In this document: positions 36,805 through 44,568 of the stretch, in pieces
Numbering within the stretch: position 1 is the stretch's first letter
How the letters are laid out: every line of letters starts with the position of its first letter
Assembly: GCA_963851085.1 (NCBI GenBank)
Contig: CAWKNX010000019.1
Location: forward strand, 1 to 64,000
Source of the DNA: DATFVJ01 sp963851085
Lineage (GTDB): Bacteria; Actinomycetota; Actinomycetes; Streptosporangiales; Streptosporangiaceae
DNA: 64,000 nucleotides
Direction of reading: 5' to 3'
Notes under the pieces: generated by a model
Database searches by the model: none
Told to the model about the DNA's origin: nothing
What the model saw: the letters and a program-made list of their open reading frames with translations, nothing else
Made by a program: the position numbers and the translations under genes

Positions 36805-37248
36805 CTGAGCCGACCGCGCCCCCCGATCGAGCGTGCGTTCAGCGTATTCACCGAGAGCTTTGACACCTGGTGGCCTCGCGCACACAAGATCGGTAAGGCC
36901 GAGCTGGCCGAGGCCGTGCTCGAATCCCGCACAGGCGGCCGCTGGTACGAACGCGACGTCGACGGCAGCGAATGCGACTGGGGCAAGGTCATTGCGTTCG
37001 AGCCGCCGCGCCGCCTCCTGGTCACCTGGCAGATCAATGCGAGCTGGCAGTACGATCCCGACCCGGCGCACGCGAGCGAGATCGAGGTGCTGTTCACCGA
37101 GGAGGGCGGGCACACCCGCGTCGAACTCGAGCACCGCCACATCGAGCGGCACGGCGCGGGCGCCGACGAGCTGCAGAAGGCGGTCGGGTCAGCTGGTGGA
37201 TGGCCTGGCATCCTGGGCGGTTACGCCAAGGCCGCCACAGCCGCGTGA
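36805..37248 (+). CDS. SRPBCC / AHSA1-like protein, start uncertain
   Basis: START-like hydrophobic-pocket domain of the Activator-of-Hsp90-ATPase-homologue group. Features: PIERAFSVFTESFDTWWPRA, ESRTGGRWYERDVDGSECDW, FEPPRRLLVTWQIN and TRVELEHRHIERHG. Members usually begin about ten residues before PIERAF, but the frame there has no ATG, GTG or TTG. A CTG at 36805 overlapping the helicase stop is the only nearby candidate; a GTG at 36916 would remove the first strands and helix. Either a CTG start, coupling with the helicase, or loss of the true 5' end is possible. The ligand is unknown. Confidence 0.65.
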   Translation: MSRPRPPIERAFSVFTESFDTWWPRAHKIGKAELAEAVLESRTGGRWYERDVDGSECDWGKVIAFEPPRRLLVTWQINASWQYDPDPAHASEIEVLFTEEGGHTRVELEHRHIERHGAGADELQKAVGSAGGWPGILGGYAKAATAA

Positions 37249-37302
37249 CCGGCTGATGCGAATCCCGGCTGACCGCAGTCCACGGGGCCGAGAGGGCGCT
37301 TT

Positions 37303-37355
37303 CATGATCGCGGTAACTTTGCCGCGGTATCCGCGGCAAAGTTACCGCGATCATG
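37303..37355. terminator. 25-bp perfect inverted repeat between convergent genes
   Basis: The arms at 37303-37327 and 37331-37355 are perfect reverse complements (core ATGATCGCGGTAACTTTG) with the loop TAT. It lies between the SRPBCC gene and the oppositely oriented secreted-protein gene. The element at 3691-3739, also between convergent genes, shares TGATCGCGGTA and AAAGTTACCGCGATCA-like arms. A bidirectional terminator or a dispersed palindrome is inferred. Confidence 0.7.
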
Positions 37356-37442
37356 GTCTTGGGCTACGCGGTCGGGGTTGGGACGCTGGGTCAACGGCGC
37401 GCACCGGCCGGCAGTGCGCCAGCCGGTGCGGTCGCCGCCTGA

Positions 37443-38063
37443 TCAGGCGTGCTGGAAGGTGCTCGTGGAGGTGCCGAACAGCATGTTCGCCGTGAACACC
37501 CTCGTGCGCAGCGCTGAGTCGAGGAATGCGGCGCCCTGCGCGGTAATAGTCGTGGCGAGGTTGCCGATCACAACATGCGTCGCGTCGCCGCCCAGTGTCG
37601 CACCGCTCAGGCTGAGCGCGAACAGTGCGATGCGGCCGTTGCGACGCGTGGCAGCGGTCAGCGTTGTCACGCCGTTCACGATGCTTACCTGCAAGTTAGT
37701 CAGCTTGACCGAACTGAAGCCGAACAAGCTGATGAAGAGCAAGCTGCCGCCTGCCTGGACCTGACCGTTGAACGTGGTGAAGTCGATACTGCCGCCGCTG
37801 AGCCGGAATGTTGTGGTCGCCGTCAGGTTGGTCAGCGACCCGCCGATGCTCATCGATCCTGGCTTCAGCACGAGCGGCACGATGCCGGCGAGGGCGAGCT
37901 TGCCCACGACGCCCGACGCGGTGGTCGTCGTGGCGCTGCCGCCTGTCACAGTGACCACGGTGTCGGCAGGCGCCGCCGTCGCCGCGACGGCAGCGGGTGC
38001 CGCGCTGATGGCGACGGCGAGGATCAGCGGCGCGAACAGGAGCCGACGACGCCAACGGAACAT
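37443..38063 (-). CDS. Secreted hypothetical protein
   Basis: The 206-residue exported protein has a classical signal peptide (MFRWRRRLLFAPLILAVAIS, cleavage after about AAPAAVA). The mature part is Thr/Ser/Gly/Leu-rich and strongly beta (ASGVVGKLALAGIVPLVLKP, FRLSGGSIDFTTFNGQVQ, LTNLQVSIVNGVTTLTAA) and has no cysteine. No catalytic motif is seen. A strong AAGGAGG lies seven bases before the ATG at 38063, suggesting good expression. I do not recognise the family; an outer-layer or heme-binding (HtaA-like) role would be speculation. Confidence 0.75.
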   Translation of the reverse strand: MFRWRRRLLFAPLILAVAISAAPAAVAATAAPADTVVTVTGGSATTTTASGVVGKLALAGIVPLVLKPGSMSIGGSLTNLTATTTFRLSGGSIDFTTFNGQVQAGGSLLFISLFGFSSVKLTNLQVSIVNGVTTLTAATRRNGRIALFALSLSGATLGGDATHVVIGNLATTITAQGAAFLDSALRTRVFTANMLFGTSTSTFQHA

Positions 38064-38287
38064 GTTTCCTCCTTAGAGGCACTGGACACGTGCGCAAAGG
38101 TGCCGCGCCACCCGCGCCATCGTCCGGCGCCGCGACAGCACACCCTCGACCGTGATGACGGCCCCCCGACCCTAGTAGCCTTCCGGCCCGGGCCGGTATG
38201 CGCTTTCGTGACAGATTGGCTTGCCAGTCTTCGCACTCACGAATAAGACCTGTGCACCCGAACACAGAAAACGCGCTGGGCGACCGG

Positions 38288-38818
38288 CTACGAGCGCGGC
38301 GGCAGATCGGCCGCAGGAAGGTGAAGGAGCATGCGGGCATTGCCGAGCGTATTGGGCTTAACCCGGTCAAGGTCGAGAAACTCGGCGACGCCCCCATCGT
38401 AGGAACACAACAGTTCCGCGTATACCGCTGGCGACACCGGGGTTCCCTCGATCTCCTCGAAACCATGCCGGGCGAAGAACCCGATCGCGAACGTAAGCAC
38501 GAACACGCGGCGGACGCCCAGGTCGCGCGCCGTGGCGAGGAGTGCCTCGACGAGCAGGTGGCCAACACCCTGGCGCTGACAGGCCTCGGCTACGGCGATC
38601 GTGCGGATCTCGGCGAGGTCCTCCCACATCACATGCAGTGCACCGCACCCGACCACGGCGCCATCCGCGGCCCGTTCCGCGATCCAGAACTCCTGCACGT
38701 CCTCGTAGAGCGTCACGGTGTCCTTGCCGAGCAGCCGGCCGGAGTCGGCGTTGGCGTCGACGAGCCCGCGGATCGCACGGACGTCGCATGCTCGCGCCCG
38801 CCTGATCGTGAAGTCCAT
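38288..38818 (-). CDS. argA: Amino-acid N-acetyltransferase (N-acetylglutamate synthase, short GNAT type)
   Basis: Single-domain GNAT enzyme of 176 residues that acetylates glutamate with acetyl-CoA at the start of arginine synthesis. It is close in pattern to the mycobacterial ArgA (Rv2747): TIRRARACDVRAIRGLVDAN, VTLYEDVQEFWIAE, VVGCGALHVMWEDLAEIRTI, RQGVGHLLVEALL (acetyl-CoA loop), FARHGFEEIEGTPVSP and VAEFLDLDRVKPNTLGN. It is a stand-alone gene, divergent from the riboswitch-controlled NlpC/P60 gene. Confidence 0.87.
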   Translation of the reverse strand: MDFTIRRARACDVRAIRGLVDANADSGRLLGKDTVTLYEDVQEFWIAERAADGAVVGCGALHVMWEDLAEIRTIAVAEACQRQGVGHLLVEALLATARDLGVRRVFVLTFAIGFFARHGFEEIEGTPVSPAVYAELLCSYDGGVAEFLDLDRVKPNTLGNARMLLHLPAADLPPRS

Positions 38819-39215
38819 CGCCCGGACACCTTACCCGCATGCGGAAGCCTGACGGACAGCGCCGGCAGACAGTGAAAATCACATGCTCACGCAATATTAC
38901 TCACCGTTGTAACCCGGCCACGAAGCGCTCTTGGACTGGCGGATGCACGCCAATTCCCGCACATCACGCCCAGATCACATGGCCGGTAAAGTGCCGTTGG
39001 GACGTCTATGACCTGCGCGGATGTACCACGGATCCGCACCTGCCCGGCAAACCGAGCACGGAGCGTGAGCTGTGGCAAAGGGCCAAAGCGACGGCCAGGT
39101 TGGTTACCAGAATCAAAAATTTTCACCGTTCAGGTTGAGCATCAAGCGCAACATCCATTAATGTCCAGCGCTGTTGTCATCTGCTGCGCTCCGCTCCCGC
39201 GGTGACGCAACGTGA
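38819..39215. other. Non-coding stretch of lower GC upstream of the riboswitch
   Basis: About 400 bases with noticeably lower GC than the surroundings, including an AT-rich block AATCAAAAATTTTCACCG near 39110. The stretch must contain the argA promoter and the promoter of the riboswitch-NlpC transcript. No gene is visible. The AT-rich block could be an Lsr2 target. Confidence 0.45.
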
Positions 39216-39372
39216 CCCGCCGAGTCCCCGGGTACGCGGCTAACCGCCGCCGTGCCAGGGAGCCGGGGACCCATCCTTCCCCGGGGTGAATCCGCAGGCG
39301 TGACGAAGATCCGGTCGCGCCGTGGTAGGGCTGCTCCGGCCCGAACCCGTCAGCTAACCCGGTAGGCGGCGA
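39216..39372 (+). promoter_or_regulatory. ydaO/yuaA c-di-AMP riboswitch
   Basis: The conserved ydaO segments occur in order: CCGCCGAG, GAGCCGGGGACCCATCC, CCGGGGTGAATCC, TAGGGCT, GGCCCGAACCCGTCAGCTAA, CCCGGTAGGCGGC, then GAAGGAGA. P1 would pair CCGCC near 39217 with GGCGG near 39365. In this class c-di-AMP binding lowers expression of the downstream gene, typically cell-wall hydrolases or potassium transport. It ends about 20 bases before the GTG of the NlpC/P60 gene, so the ribosome site follows directly. Confidence 0.93.
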
Positions 39373-39390
39373 AGGAGAGGAGAGGGCTGA

Positions 39391-40461
39391 GTGGAGCGCT
39401 CGCACCGCAGTAGCGGTCTGCCCGGATCCGTCCGGGGCGGCAGTTTCTCCATCCGGGGGGGTAGTTTCCGCATTGGGCAGGCGCGGCCGTGGCAACGGGG
39501 TCTGGTGCTCGCCGCGGCACTCATCGCATTCAGCCTGGCGCTGCCACTCACGTCGGGCGACGCGCAGCCCAGGGCGCCACAGCCGAGTTTCAACGAGCTT
39601 GTCGCACAGGCCAGGCTGCTTGCGCACCAGATCGACACGCTCAGCCAGCAGTACGACGGCTTGCAGGTCAGGTTGAGCGAGACGCGGAGCGCCGCCAAGG
39701 CCGCCGCCAAGACCGCGGCGCGCGACACGGTGGCACTCGCTGGCGGCACGCAAAAGGTCAGCCAGATCGCCGCGGAGAGCTATGTGACTGGCGGTTATGA
39801 CCCCACGCTGCAACTCGCGACTTCGAACGACCCGCAGGGCTTCATCGACCGGGCATCGATCATGGATCACCTGCAGACAGACAACGGCGCCGTAGTCCAC
39901 AGCCTGCGGACCGCACAGGCCGCCGCGAACCGGGCACAGGAGACAGCGCAGCAGCAGGCTCAACAGGTCGCGAGCCTGGTCAAGCAGATGGGCGCGAAGA
40001 AGGACCAGATTCAGAGCAAGATCAACCTGATCGAGAGCTCCGCTTACAAGAAGGCGCTCGCCATCGCGAGCCAGACCGGCCGCTTCCCCGTCACGGCACC
40101 CGTAGGTGACAGCCTCGGCGCGCGCGCCCTCCGTTTCGCCCTCACCAAACAGGGCGATCCATATGTGTGGGGCGCAGCGGGCCCGTCCGCATTCGACTGC
40201 TCCGGCCTGGTGATGTGGGCCTACGAGCAGATCGGGATCCAGTTGCCGCATTACACCGGCGACCAATGGGACTCGGGCGTGCACGTCTCCAGAAATCAGC
40301 TTCAGGCAGGCGACCTGGTGTTCTTCTACCAGGACATCGGCCACGTCGGGCTCTATATCGGTAACGGGCTCATGATCGACGCGCCCGATTTCGGTGAGAC
40401 TGTGCACGTCGAGCCGGTCTACTGGAACGTGTACGTGGGCGCCGTACGAATCGCGATCTGA
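39391..40461 (+). CDS. Secreted NlpC/P60 peptidoglycan endopeptidase (RipA-like)
   Basis: Cleaves peptide cross-links or stems in the cell wall. The 356-residue product has a signal/anchor (LVLAAALIAFSLALPLTSGD, about residues 38-57), a long coiled-coil domain (about 65-225, Gln/Ala-rich), and a C-terminal NlpC/P60 domain. The catalytic Cys270 is in SAFDCSGLVMWAYEQIG and His318 in YQDIGHVGLYIG. Length and layout match RipA/PcsB-type hydrolases kept inactive by their coiled coil. Start: GTG at 39391. A c-di-AMP riboswitch lies directly upstream, so expression should fall when c-di-AMP is high. Confidence 0.93.
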   Translation: MERSHRSSGLPGSVRGGSFSIRGGSFRIGQARPWQRGLVLAAALIAFSLALPLTSGDAQPRAPQPSFNELVAQARLLAHQIDTLSQQYDGLQVRLSETRSAAKAAAKTAARDTVALAGGTQKVSQIAAESYVTGGYDPTLQLATSNDPQGFIDRASIMDHLQTDNGAVVHSLRTAQAAANRAQETAQQQAQQVASLVKQMGAKKDQIQSKINLIESSAYKKALAIASQTGRFPVTAPVGDSLGARALRFALTKQGDPYVWGAAGPSAFDCSGLVMWAYEQIGIQLPHYTGDQWDSGVHVSRNQLQAGDLVFFYQDIGHVGLYIGNGLMIDAPDFGETVHVEPVYWNVYVGAVRIAI

Positions 40462-41007
40462 TCGCCCCTGAACAGGGGATGCCGCTGCGGATTACCGGAC
40501 CAGCATTCGGGTAGCCGTCGTGCGGCGGTGATCGCCTTGCGGTGCCGCTGTCCGATGGGGCGGAAGCGGCAGCCGCGCTTAGCCCTGCCCTGTCGGCCCA
40601 TGCGGCTCGGCCAGATAGGTCCGGGCCGCAAGAAAGCCAGCGCTGGGAGCCCGCGCGGGGGCTCCCAGCGCTGGCGGGGGCTTGGGGAGTCCCTGTGATC
40701 CACTGCTGGGCCGCCGCCGTCTCGCCGGGCCGCTGCCGTCTCGCCCGCGGCTGGCGGTTGCCGTAGCCGTAACCGTTGCGGCGCGTGTCTGGCGGCAATG
40801 CCAACCGATAGCTGAGTGCGAGCAGCCACCGCGGGCGCCGTCACCGCACGCGCCCGCCTCGCCGCAGGGCTCCCTGTCGCCGCCCGCACCATTACCGCAC
40901 GGATCCCCGTCACCGCAGGCGCCATAGCGCACGGTGCCCGCGTCACCGCAGGCGCCATAGCGCACGGCCTGGGGCGCGCCGCAGCCCTTGCCAGGCCGGA
41001 TAGACGG
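40462..41007. other. Non-coding stretch between convergent genes, with repeats
   Basis: 546 bases lie between the NlpC/P60 gene and the lysS stop. They hold the strong hairpin at 40637-40674 and a 33-base-period duplication of CGCAGGCGCCATAGCGCACGG (about 40914 and 40947) within further degenerate copies. A minus-strand frame (40579-40965) reads as RYGACGD-like Cys/Gly/Asp repeats but shows no ribosome site or known domain. I treat the stretch as non-coding. Confidence 0.5.
40637..40674. terminator. 15-bp-stem hairpin downstream of the NlpC/P60 gene
   Basis: CCAGCGCTGGGAGCC (40637-40651) pairs perfectly with GGCTCCCAGCGCTGG (40660-40674) around an eight-base loop. It is placed between two convergent genes, a likely bidirectional terminator. 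Confidence 0.75.
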
Positions 41008-42513
41008 TTAGCCTTCGGGTCTGACCAGCGGGAACAGGATCGTTTCCCTGATGTTGGCGCCCGTCAGCATGATCAGCAGGCGGTCGATACCCATGCCCAT
41101 CCCGCCGGACGGGGGCATTGCGTACTCCAGCGCCCGCAGAAAGTCCTCGTCCAGCTGCATCGCCTCCGCGTCGCCTCCGGCAGCGAGCAGCGACTGCGCG
41201 GTGAGGCGCGCACGTTCCTCTATGGGGTCGATGAGCTCCGAGTAGCCGGTACCAAGCTCGGTCCCGAACGCCACCAGGTCCCACCGCTCGGCCAGGCGAG
41301 GATCACTGCGGTGGGCGCGGGTCAGCGGCGACACCTCGGTCGGGAAATCGCGGTAGAACGTCGGCTCCACGGTGCGTTCCTCGACGAGGCGCTCATACAT
41401 CTCCAGCACTACGTGGCCGCGGTTCCACTTAGGATCTAGCGGCACCTCGGCCTTGGTGCAGAGCTCGCGCAGCCGCTGCTCGCTGGTGTCCGGCGTGATC
41501 TCCTCGCCAAGGGTCTCACCGATCGCCTGGTGCACGGTCTTCGACGGCCACTGCCCGCTGATGTCGAACTCGGTGCCGTCCGTACGCCGCAGCACCGTCC
41601 CGCCGAGCGCGGCGCCCGCGGCCCGCTGGATGAGCTCACGCGTGAGCGTCGCCACGGTGTCGTAGTCGCCATACGTCTCATACGCCTCGAGCATCGTGAA
41701 TTCGGTGTTGTGGGTAGCGTCGACGCCCTCGTTGCGGAAGTTGCGGTTGATCTCGAAGACCTTCTCCAACCCGCCGACGAGCAGCCGCTTGAGATGCAGC
41801 TCTGGCGCGATACGCAGATAGAGATCAAGATTGTACGCGTTGTGGTGGGTGAGGAAAGGCCGCGCGTTGGCACCACCGTGCACGCGCTGGAGCATCGGGG
41901 TTTCCACCTCGATGAAATCCCGTCGCGTCATTTCCGCACGTATCGCACGGACGGCCGCGGCACGGATCTCCACCATCCGGCGGGCGTCCGGATTCACGAT
42001 CAGATCCAGATACCGCTGCCGTACCCGCGACTCGATGTCGGTCAGGCCCTTGTGCTTGTCGGGCAATGGGCGCAGGCACTTCGACGTGATGGCGAAGCTC
42101 TCAGCGAGCACTGACAGTTCGCCCCGGCGTGAGGTGATCACCTCGCCCTCGACGCCCACGTGATCGCCAAGGTCCACGTCACGCTTCCACGCGGCGATCG
42201 ATTCCGCACCGATCCGGTCGAGCGAGAGCATGACCTGCAGATCGCCCGTGCCGTCCCTGATCGTGGCGAAAACCAGCTTGCCGCTCGGCCGGTTGAGGAT
42301 CACCCGGCCGGTGACGCCGGCGCGGTCGCCTGTCGACACCTCACGATCCAGGCCGACGTACTTCTCGCGCAGCGCCGCGATGGTCGTGGTCCGGGGAAAG
42401 CCGACCGGGTACGGATCGACGCCGGCCGCCCGGAGCCTTTCGAGCTTCGCCATCCGCACGCGCATCTGCTCGGGCAGGTCGTCGCGGTCATCTTGAGGTT
42501 GCTGATCGGTCAC
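41008..42513 (-). CDS. lysS: Lysyl-tRNA synthetase, class II
   Basis: Charges tRNA(Lys). The product has 501 residues from the GTG at 42513 (MTDQQPQDDRDDLPEQMRVR). It has the OB-fold anticodon domain (AGVTGRVILNRPSGKLVFA), class II motif 2 (NRNFRNEGVDATHNTEFTML) and motif 3 (GMGIDRLLIMLTGANIRET), ending LFPLVRPEG like the actinobacterial enzymes. The frame is open upstream to 42555, but the GTG start fits family length. It follows coaX after 56 bases on the same strand. Confidence 0.95.
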   Translation of the reverse strand: MTDQQPQDDRDDLPEQMRVRMAKLERLRAAGVDPYPVGFPRTTTIAALREKYVGLDREVSTGDRAGVTGRVILNRPSGKLVFATIRDGTGDLQVMLSLDRIGAESIAAWKRDVDLGDHVGVEGEVITSRRGELSVLAESFAITSKCLRPLPDKHKGLTDIESRVRQRYLDLIVNPDARRMVEIRAAAVRAIRAEMTRRDFIEVETPMLQRVHGGANARPFLTHHNAYNLDLYLRIAPELHLKRLLVGGLEKVFEINRNFRNEGVDATHNTEFTMLEAYETYGDYDTVATLTRELIQRAAGAALGGTVLRRTDGTEFDISGQWPSKTVHQAIGETLGEEITPDTSEQRLRELCTKAEVPLDPKWNRGHVVLEMYERLVEERTVEPTFYRDFPTEVSPLTRAHRSDPRLAERWDLVAFGTELGTGYSELIDPIEERARLTAQSLLAAGGDAEAMQLDEDFLRALEYAMPPSGGMGMGIDRLLIMLTGANIRETILFPLVRPEG

Positions 42514-42569
42514 CTGCCGAAGGTTACCCGCCGCCTCGGGAGCAAGCATTTGCAAGTCCGGTGCGGCGG

Positions 42570-43358
42570 CTATTCCGGCGTGTTTCGCTCATAGACGAGG
42601 CGAAGGCCGATCAGGGTCAGCCATGGCTCGTAGACGTCGATGACGCTCACCTCGTCGACCACGAGCGGTGCGAGGCCACCGGTAGCGGCCACGGTCACCG
42701 AGTCCGGATCATCAGGCGCGAGTTCGCGGACCATCCGCTCGACGATCCCCTCGACCTGGCCCACGAATCCGTAGATGATGCCCGACTGGAGGCATTCCAC
42801 GGTGTTCTTGCCGATCACCCGGTTCGGCCGCGCGGGCTCGACCTTGAGCAGTTGCGCGGCCCGCCTGGAGAGCGCGTCGACGGAGATCTCGATCCCCGGG
42901 GCGAAGGCGCCGCCGATGAACTCGCCCTTCGCGCTCACCGCGTCGAAGTTGGTCGACGTGCCGAAGTCGACGATGATCGCGGGGCCGCCGTAGAGGTGAA
43001 CGGCCGCGAGTGAGTTCATGATGCGGTCGCTGCCGACCTCCTTGGGGTTGTCCACCCGGACCGGGATGCCGGTCTTCACGCCTGGCTCAACGATTACCGC
43101 GGGAACGTCACCGTAGTAACGCCGGAACATCTCACGCATCTCGTGCAGCATCGACGGGACGGTCGAGCAGAGTGCGATGCCGCTGATGTCGGTCTGCTTG
43201 AGGACAGGGCTCTGCCCGAGCAGGCCCTGCAGCAGGACAGCGAGTTCGTCGGCCGTCCGATCGGGATCGGTCGCCAGCCGCCAGTGCTCGATGACTTCCT
43301 CGTCCTCGAAGATCACGAGAACCGTGTGCGTGTTCCCGACATCGATGGTCAGCAGCAT
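42570..43358 (-). CDS. coaX: Type III pantothenate kinase
   Basis: Phosphorylates pantothenate, the first step of CoA synthesis. The 262-residue product has the ASKHA-fold motifs: MLLTIDVGNTHTVL (phosphate 1), GVKTGIPVRVDNPKEVGSDR, AIIVDFGTSTNFDAVS (phosphate 2), and GGAFAPGIEISVDAL. ATG at 43358 gives the usual N terminus. It stands after nadC with 121 bases between and before lysS; with panC in the same block it links pantothenate synthesis to its use. Confidence 0.95.
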   Translation of the reverse strand: MLLTIDVGNTHTVLVIFEDEEVIEHWRLATDPDRTADELAVLLQGLLGQSPVLKQTDISGIALCSTVPSMLHEMREMFRRYYGDVPAVIVEPGVKTGIPVRVDNPKEVGSDRIMNSLAAVHLYGGPAIIVDFGTSTNFDAVSAKGEFIGGAFAPGIEISVDALSRRAAQLLKVEPARPNRVIGKNTVECLQSGIIYGFVGQVEGIVERMVRELAPDDPDSVTVAATGGLAPLVVDEVSVIDVYEPWLTLIGLRLVYERNTPE

Positions 43359-43479
43359 GATCGTCCTGACGGAGTGTGGTCGGCGGATTCGTGGACAACG
43401 GAGCCTGCGTCCCTCGCGGGCCGCAGGGAACCTGCGGAGGCTGCAAATCCCGTGGATAGTGCGCCCATGAACGGTACTG

Positions 43480-44568
43480 TCACTGCCCGGCAGCGCCCGG
43501 CGCAAGGGGTTCGCCCGGTGGAACGTCCGGCCCGATCCCGAGGTCGAGCGCGAGGTCCAGTGCCGGAGCCGAATGGGTGAGCGCGCCGACCGCGAGATAG
43601 TCCACCCCGGTCGCGGCCACCGCGCGTGCCCGCTCGAGAGTCAGCCCGCCGCTCGCCTCCAGGCGCGCACGTCCCGCCACGAGCGCCACCGCACCCGCCG
43701 TGTCCCGGGCGGCGAAGTTGTCGAGCAGGATCAGCGTCGCACCCGCCTCGACCGCCTCCTTCACCTGGGCCAGCGTGTCGCACTCGACCTCGATGGGCAG
43801 GCCCACGACCGCGTTGCTCACCGCCGCGAACGCCGCCGCGACGCCGCCTGCCGCGGCGATGTGATTGTCCTTCACCAGCACCGCATCCGACAGCGACATC
43901 CGGTGGTTGGTCCCGCCGCCACAGCGGACCGCGTATTTCTGCAACCCGCGAAGGCCGGGCAGCGTCTTGCGGGTATCCCTGACCGTTGCGCCGGTCCCCG
44001 CCACCTCGTCGACCCAGCGGCGGGTCAGCGTGGCGATCCCGGACAGGTGGCATGCCAGGTTGAGCGCCGTCCGTTCGGCGACGAGCAGGGCCCTCGTATT
44101 GCCCGTGACGGCGAGCAGCGTGTCCCCGCGGTGCACCGGGTCGCCGTCGGATTTGTGATAGATGATCCTGAACGGCTGCCGCGGAGGCGGCAACGATTGC
44201 TGCGGGGGGATCCCGGGGGTCGGCCGTCCGTGGGTAGCAGAGCTAGCACTGATTTCGGACGGCTGCGCGGCGCCACCGTCAGCGCAGCGGGCTTCCCCTC
44301 CAGGTGGCACACCACGCGCAGCCGCCACCCGGAAGACCGTCTCCACGACCGGGAGCCCCGCGGCCACGCCCTCGGCACGTGCGTTCAGGTAGGCCGTGGT
44401 CTCCGCGTCCGCGGCAATGGTCGCCTCTGTGGTGACGTCGCCGCGCCCGGCGAGATCCTCGTCGAGCGCGGCCGAGACGATCCGGGTGACCTCCTGCGGA
44501 TCAAGACCGGCGCCGCGCAGGCGCTCGATGAGTTCCGCCGTGAGCACTTCACGCAAGGCCGCACTCAT
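43480..44568 (-). CDS. nadC: Nicotinate-nucleotide pyrophosphorylase (carboxylating), with repeat-encoded insert
   Basis: Converts quinolinate and PRPP to nicotinate mononucleotide. Family motifs: ALDEDLAGRGDVTTEATIAA, ERTALNLACHLSGIATLTRR, RDTRKTLPGLRGLQKYAVRC, GGGTNHRMSLSDAVLVKDNH, IEVECDTLAQVKEAVEAGA and LEASGGLTLERARAVAATGV. At 362 residues it is about 75 longer than usual. The excess is mostly a block of about 55 residues in the N-terminal domain, between VFRVAAARG and IIYHKSDGDPVHRGD, and much of it is encoded by the 86-bp repeat at 44163-44248. The start overlaps the nadB stop by four bases. Activity with the insert is untested. Confidence 0.92.
   Translation of the reverse strand: MSAALREVLTAELIERLRGAGLDPQEVTRIVSAALDEDLAGRGDVTTEATIAADAETTAYLNARAEGVAAGLPVVETVFRVAAARGVPPGGEARCADGGAAQPSEISASSATHGRPTPGIPPQQSLPPPRQPFRIIYHKSDGDPVHRGDTLLAVTGNTRALLVAERTALNLACHLSGIATLTRRWVDEVAGTGATVRDTRKTLPGLRGLQKYAVRCGGGTNHRMSLSDAVLVKDNHIAAAGGVAAAFAAVSNAVVGLPIEVECDTLAQVKEAVEAGATLILLDNFAARDTAGAVALVAGRARLEASGGLTLERARAVAATGVDYLAVGALTHSAPALDLALDLGIGPDVPPGEPLAPGAAGQ
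44163..44248 (+). repeat. 86-bp intragenic repeat, copy 2 (in nadC)
   Basis: It differs from 34488-34573 at only two positions, both in the same window orientation. Because nadC is on the minus strand, this copy is translated antisense to copy 1, as SASSATHGRPTPGIPPQQSL and following residues, without a stop. It contains the hairpin TGCCGC-GGAG-GCGGCA. Its downstream flank (CTGATTTCGGACGGCTGCGC) still resembles that of copy 1. Confidence 0.9.

Larger units (their letters stand above)
33145..36808 (+). pseudogene. Endonuclease Q-like (PHP) / UvrD helicase fusion, one-base frameshift
   Basis: The N-terminal PHP domain (about residues 1-400) resembles endonuclease Q/TIGR00375: FHADLHIHSKFSRACSKQCD, GTGDFTHPGW, NSDAHSPPMLGREAT, and a zinc motif ACGGNCPECGKP. 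Endonuclease Q cuts 5' of deaminated bases. A UvrD-type helicase follows: Walker A GPGTGKTRTLTHRIAYL, VDEYQDIDAAQ, GDPDQAIYGFRGAD, TTNYRSG. The frame shifts near 35797-35799 (GCCGTTGCTG, one extra base) inside DIAVLYRTDAQAG; the rest of the helicase (LTLHAAKGLEFPVVFVAGCE, RLLFVGMTRA) is intact in the next frame. The restored length is about 1,220 residues. An 86-bp repeat lies between the two domains, and a 54-bp tandem repeat lies in the helicase insert. Confidence 0.82.

Noticed and set aside
39391..39480. The riboswitch-like region being only a GC-rich leader
   Set aside because: All conserved ydaO blocks occur in the right order and spacing upstream of a gene type this class normally controls, so the riboswitch call was kept.
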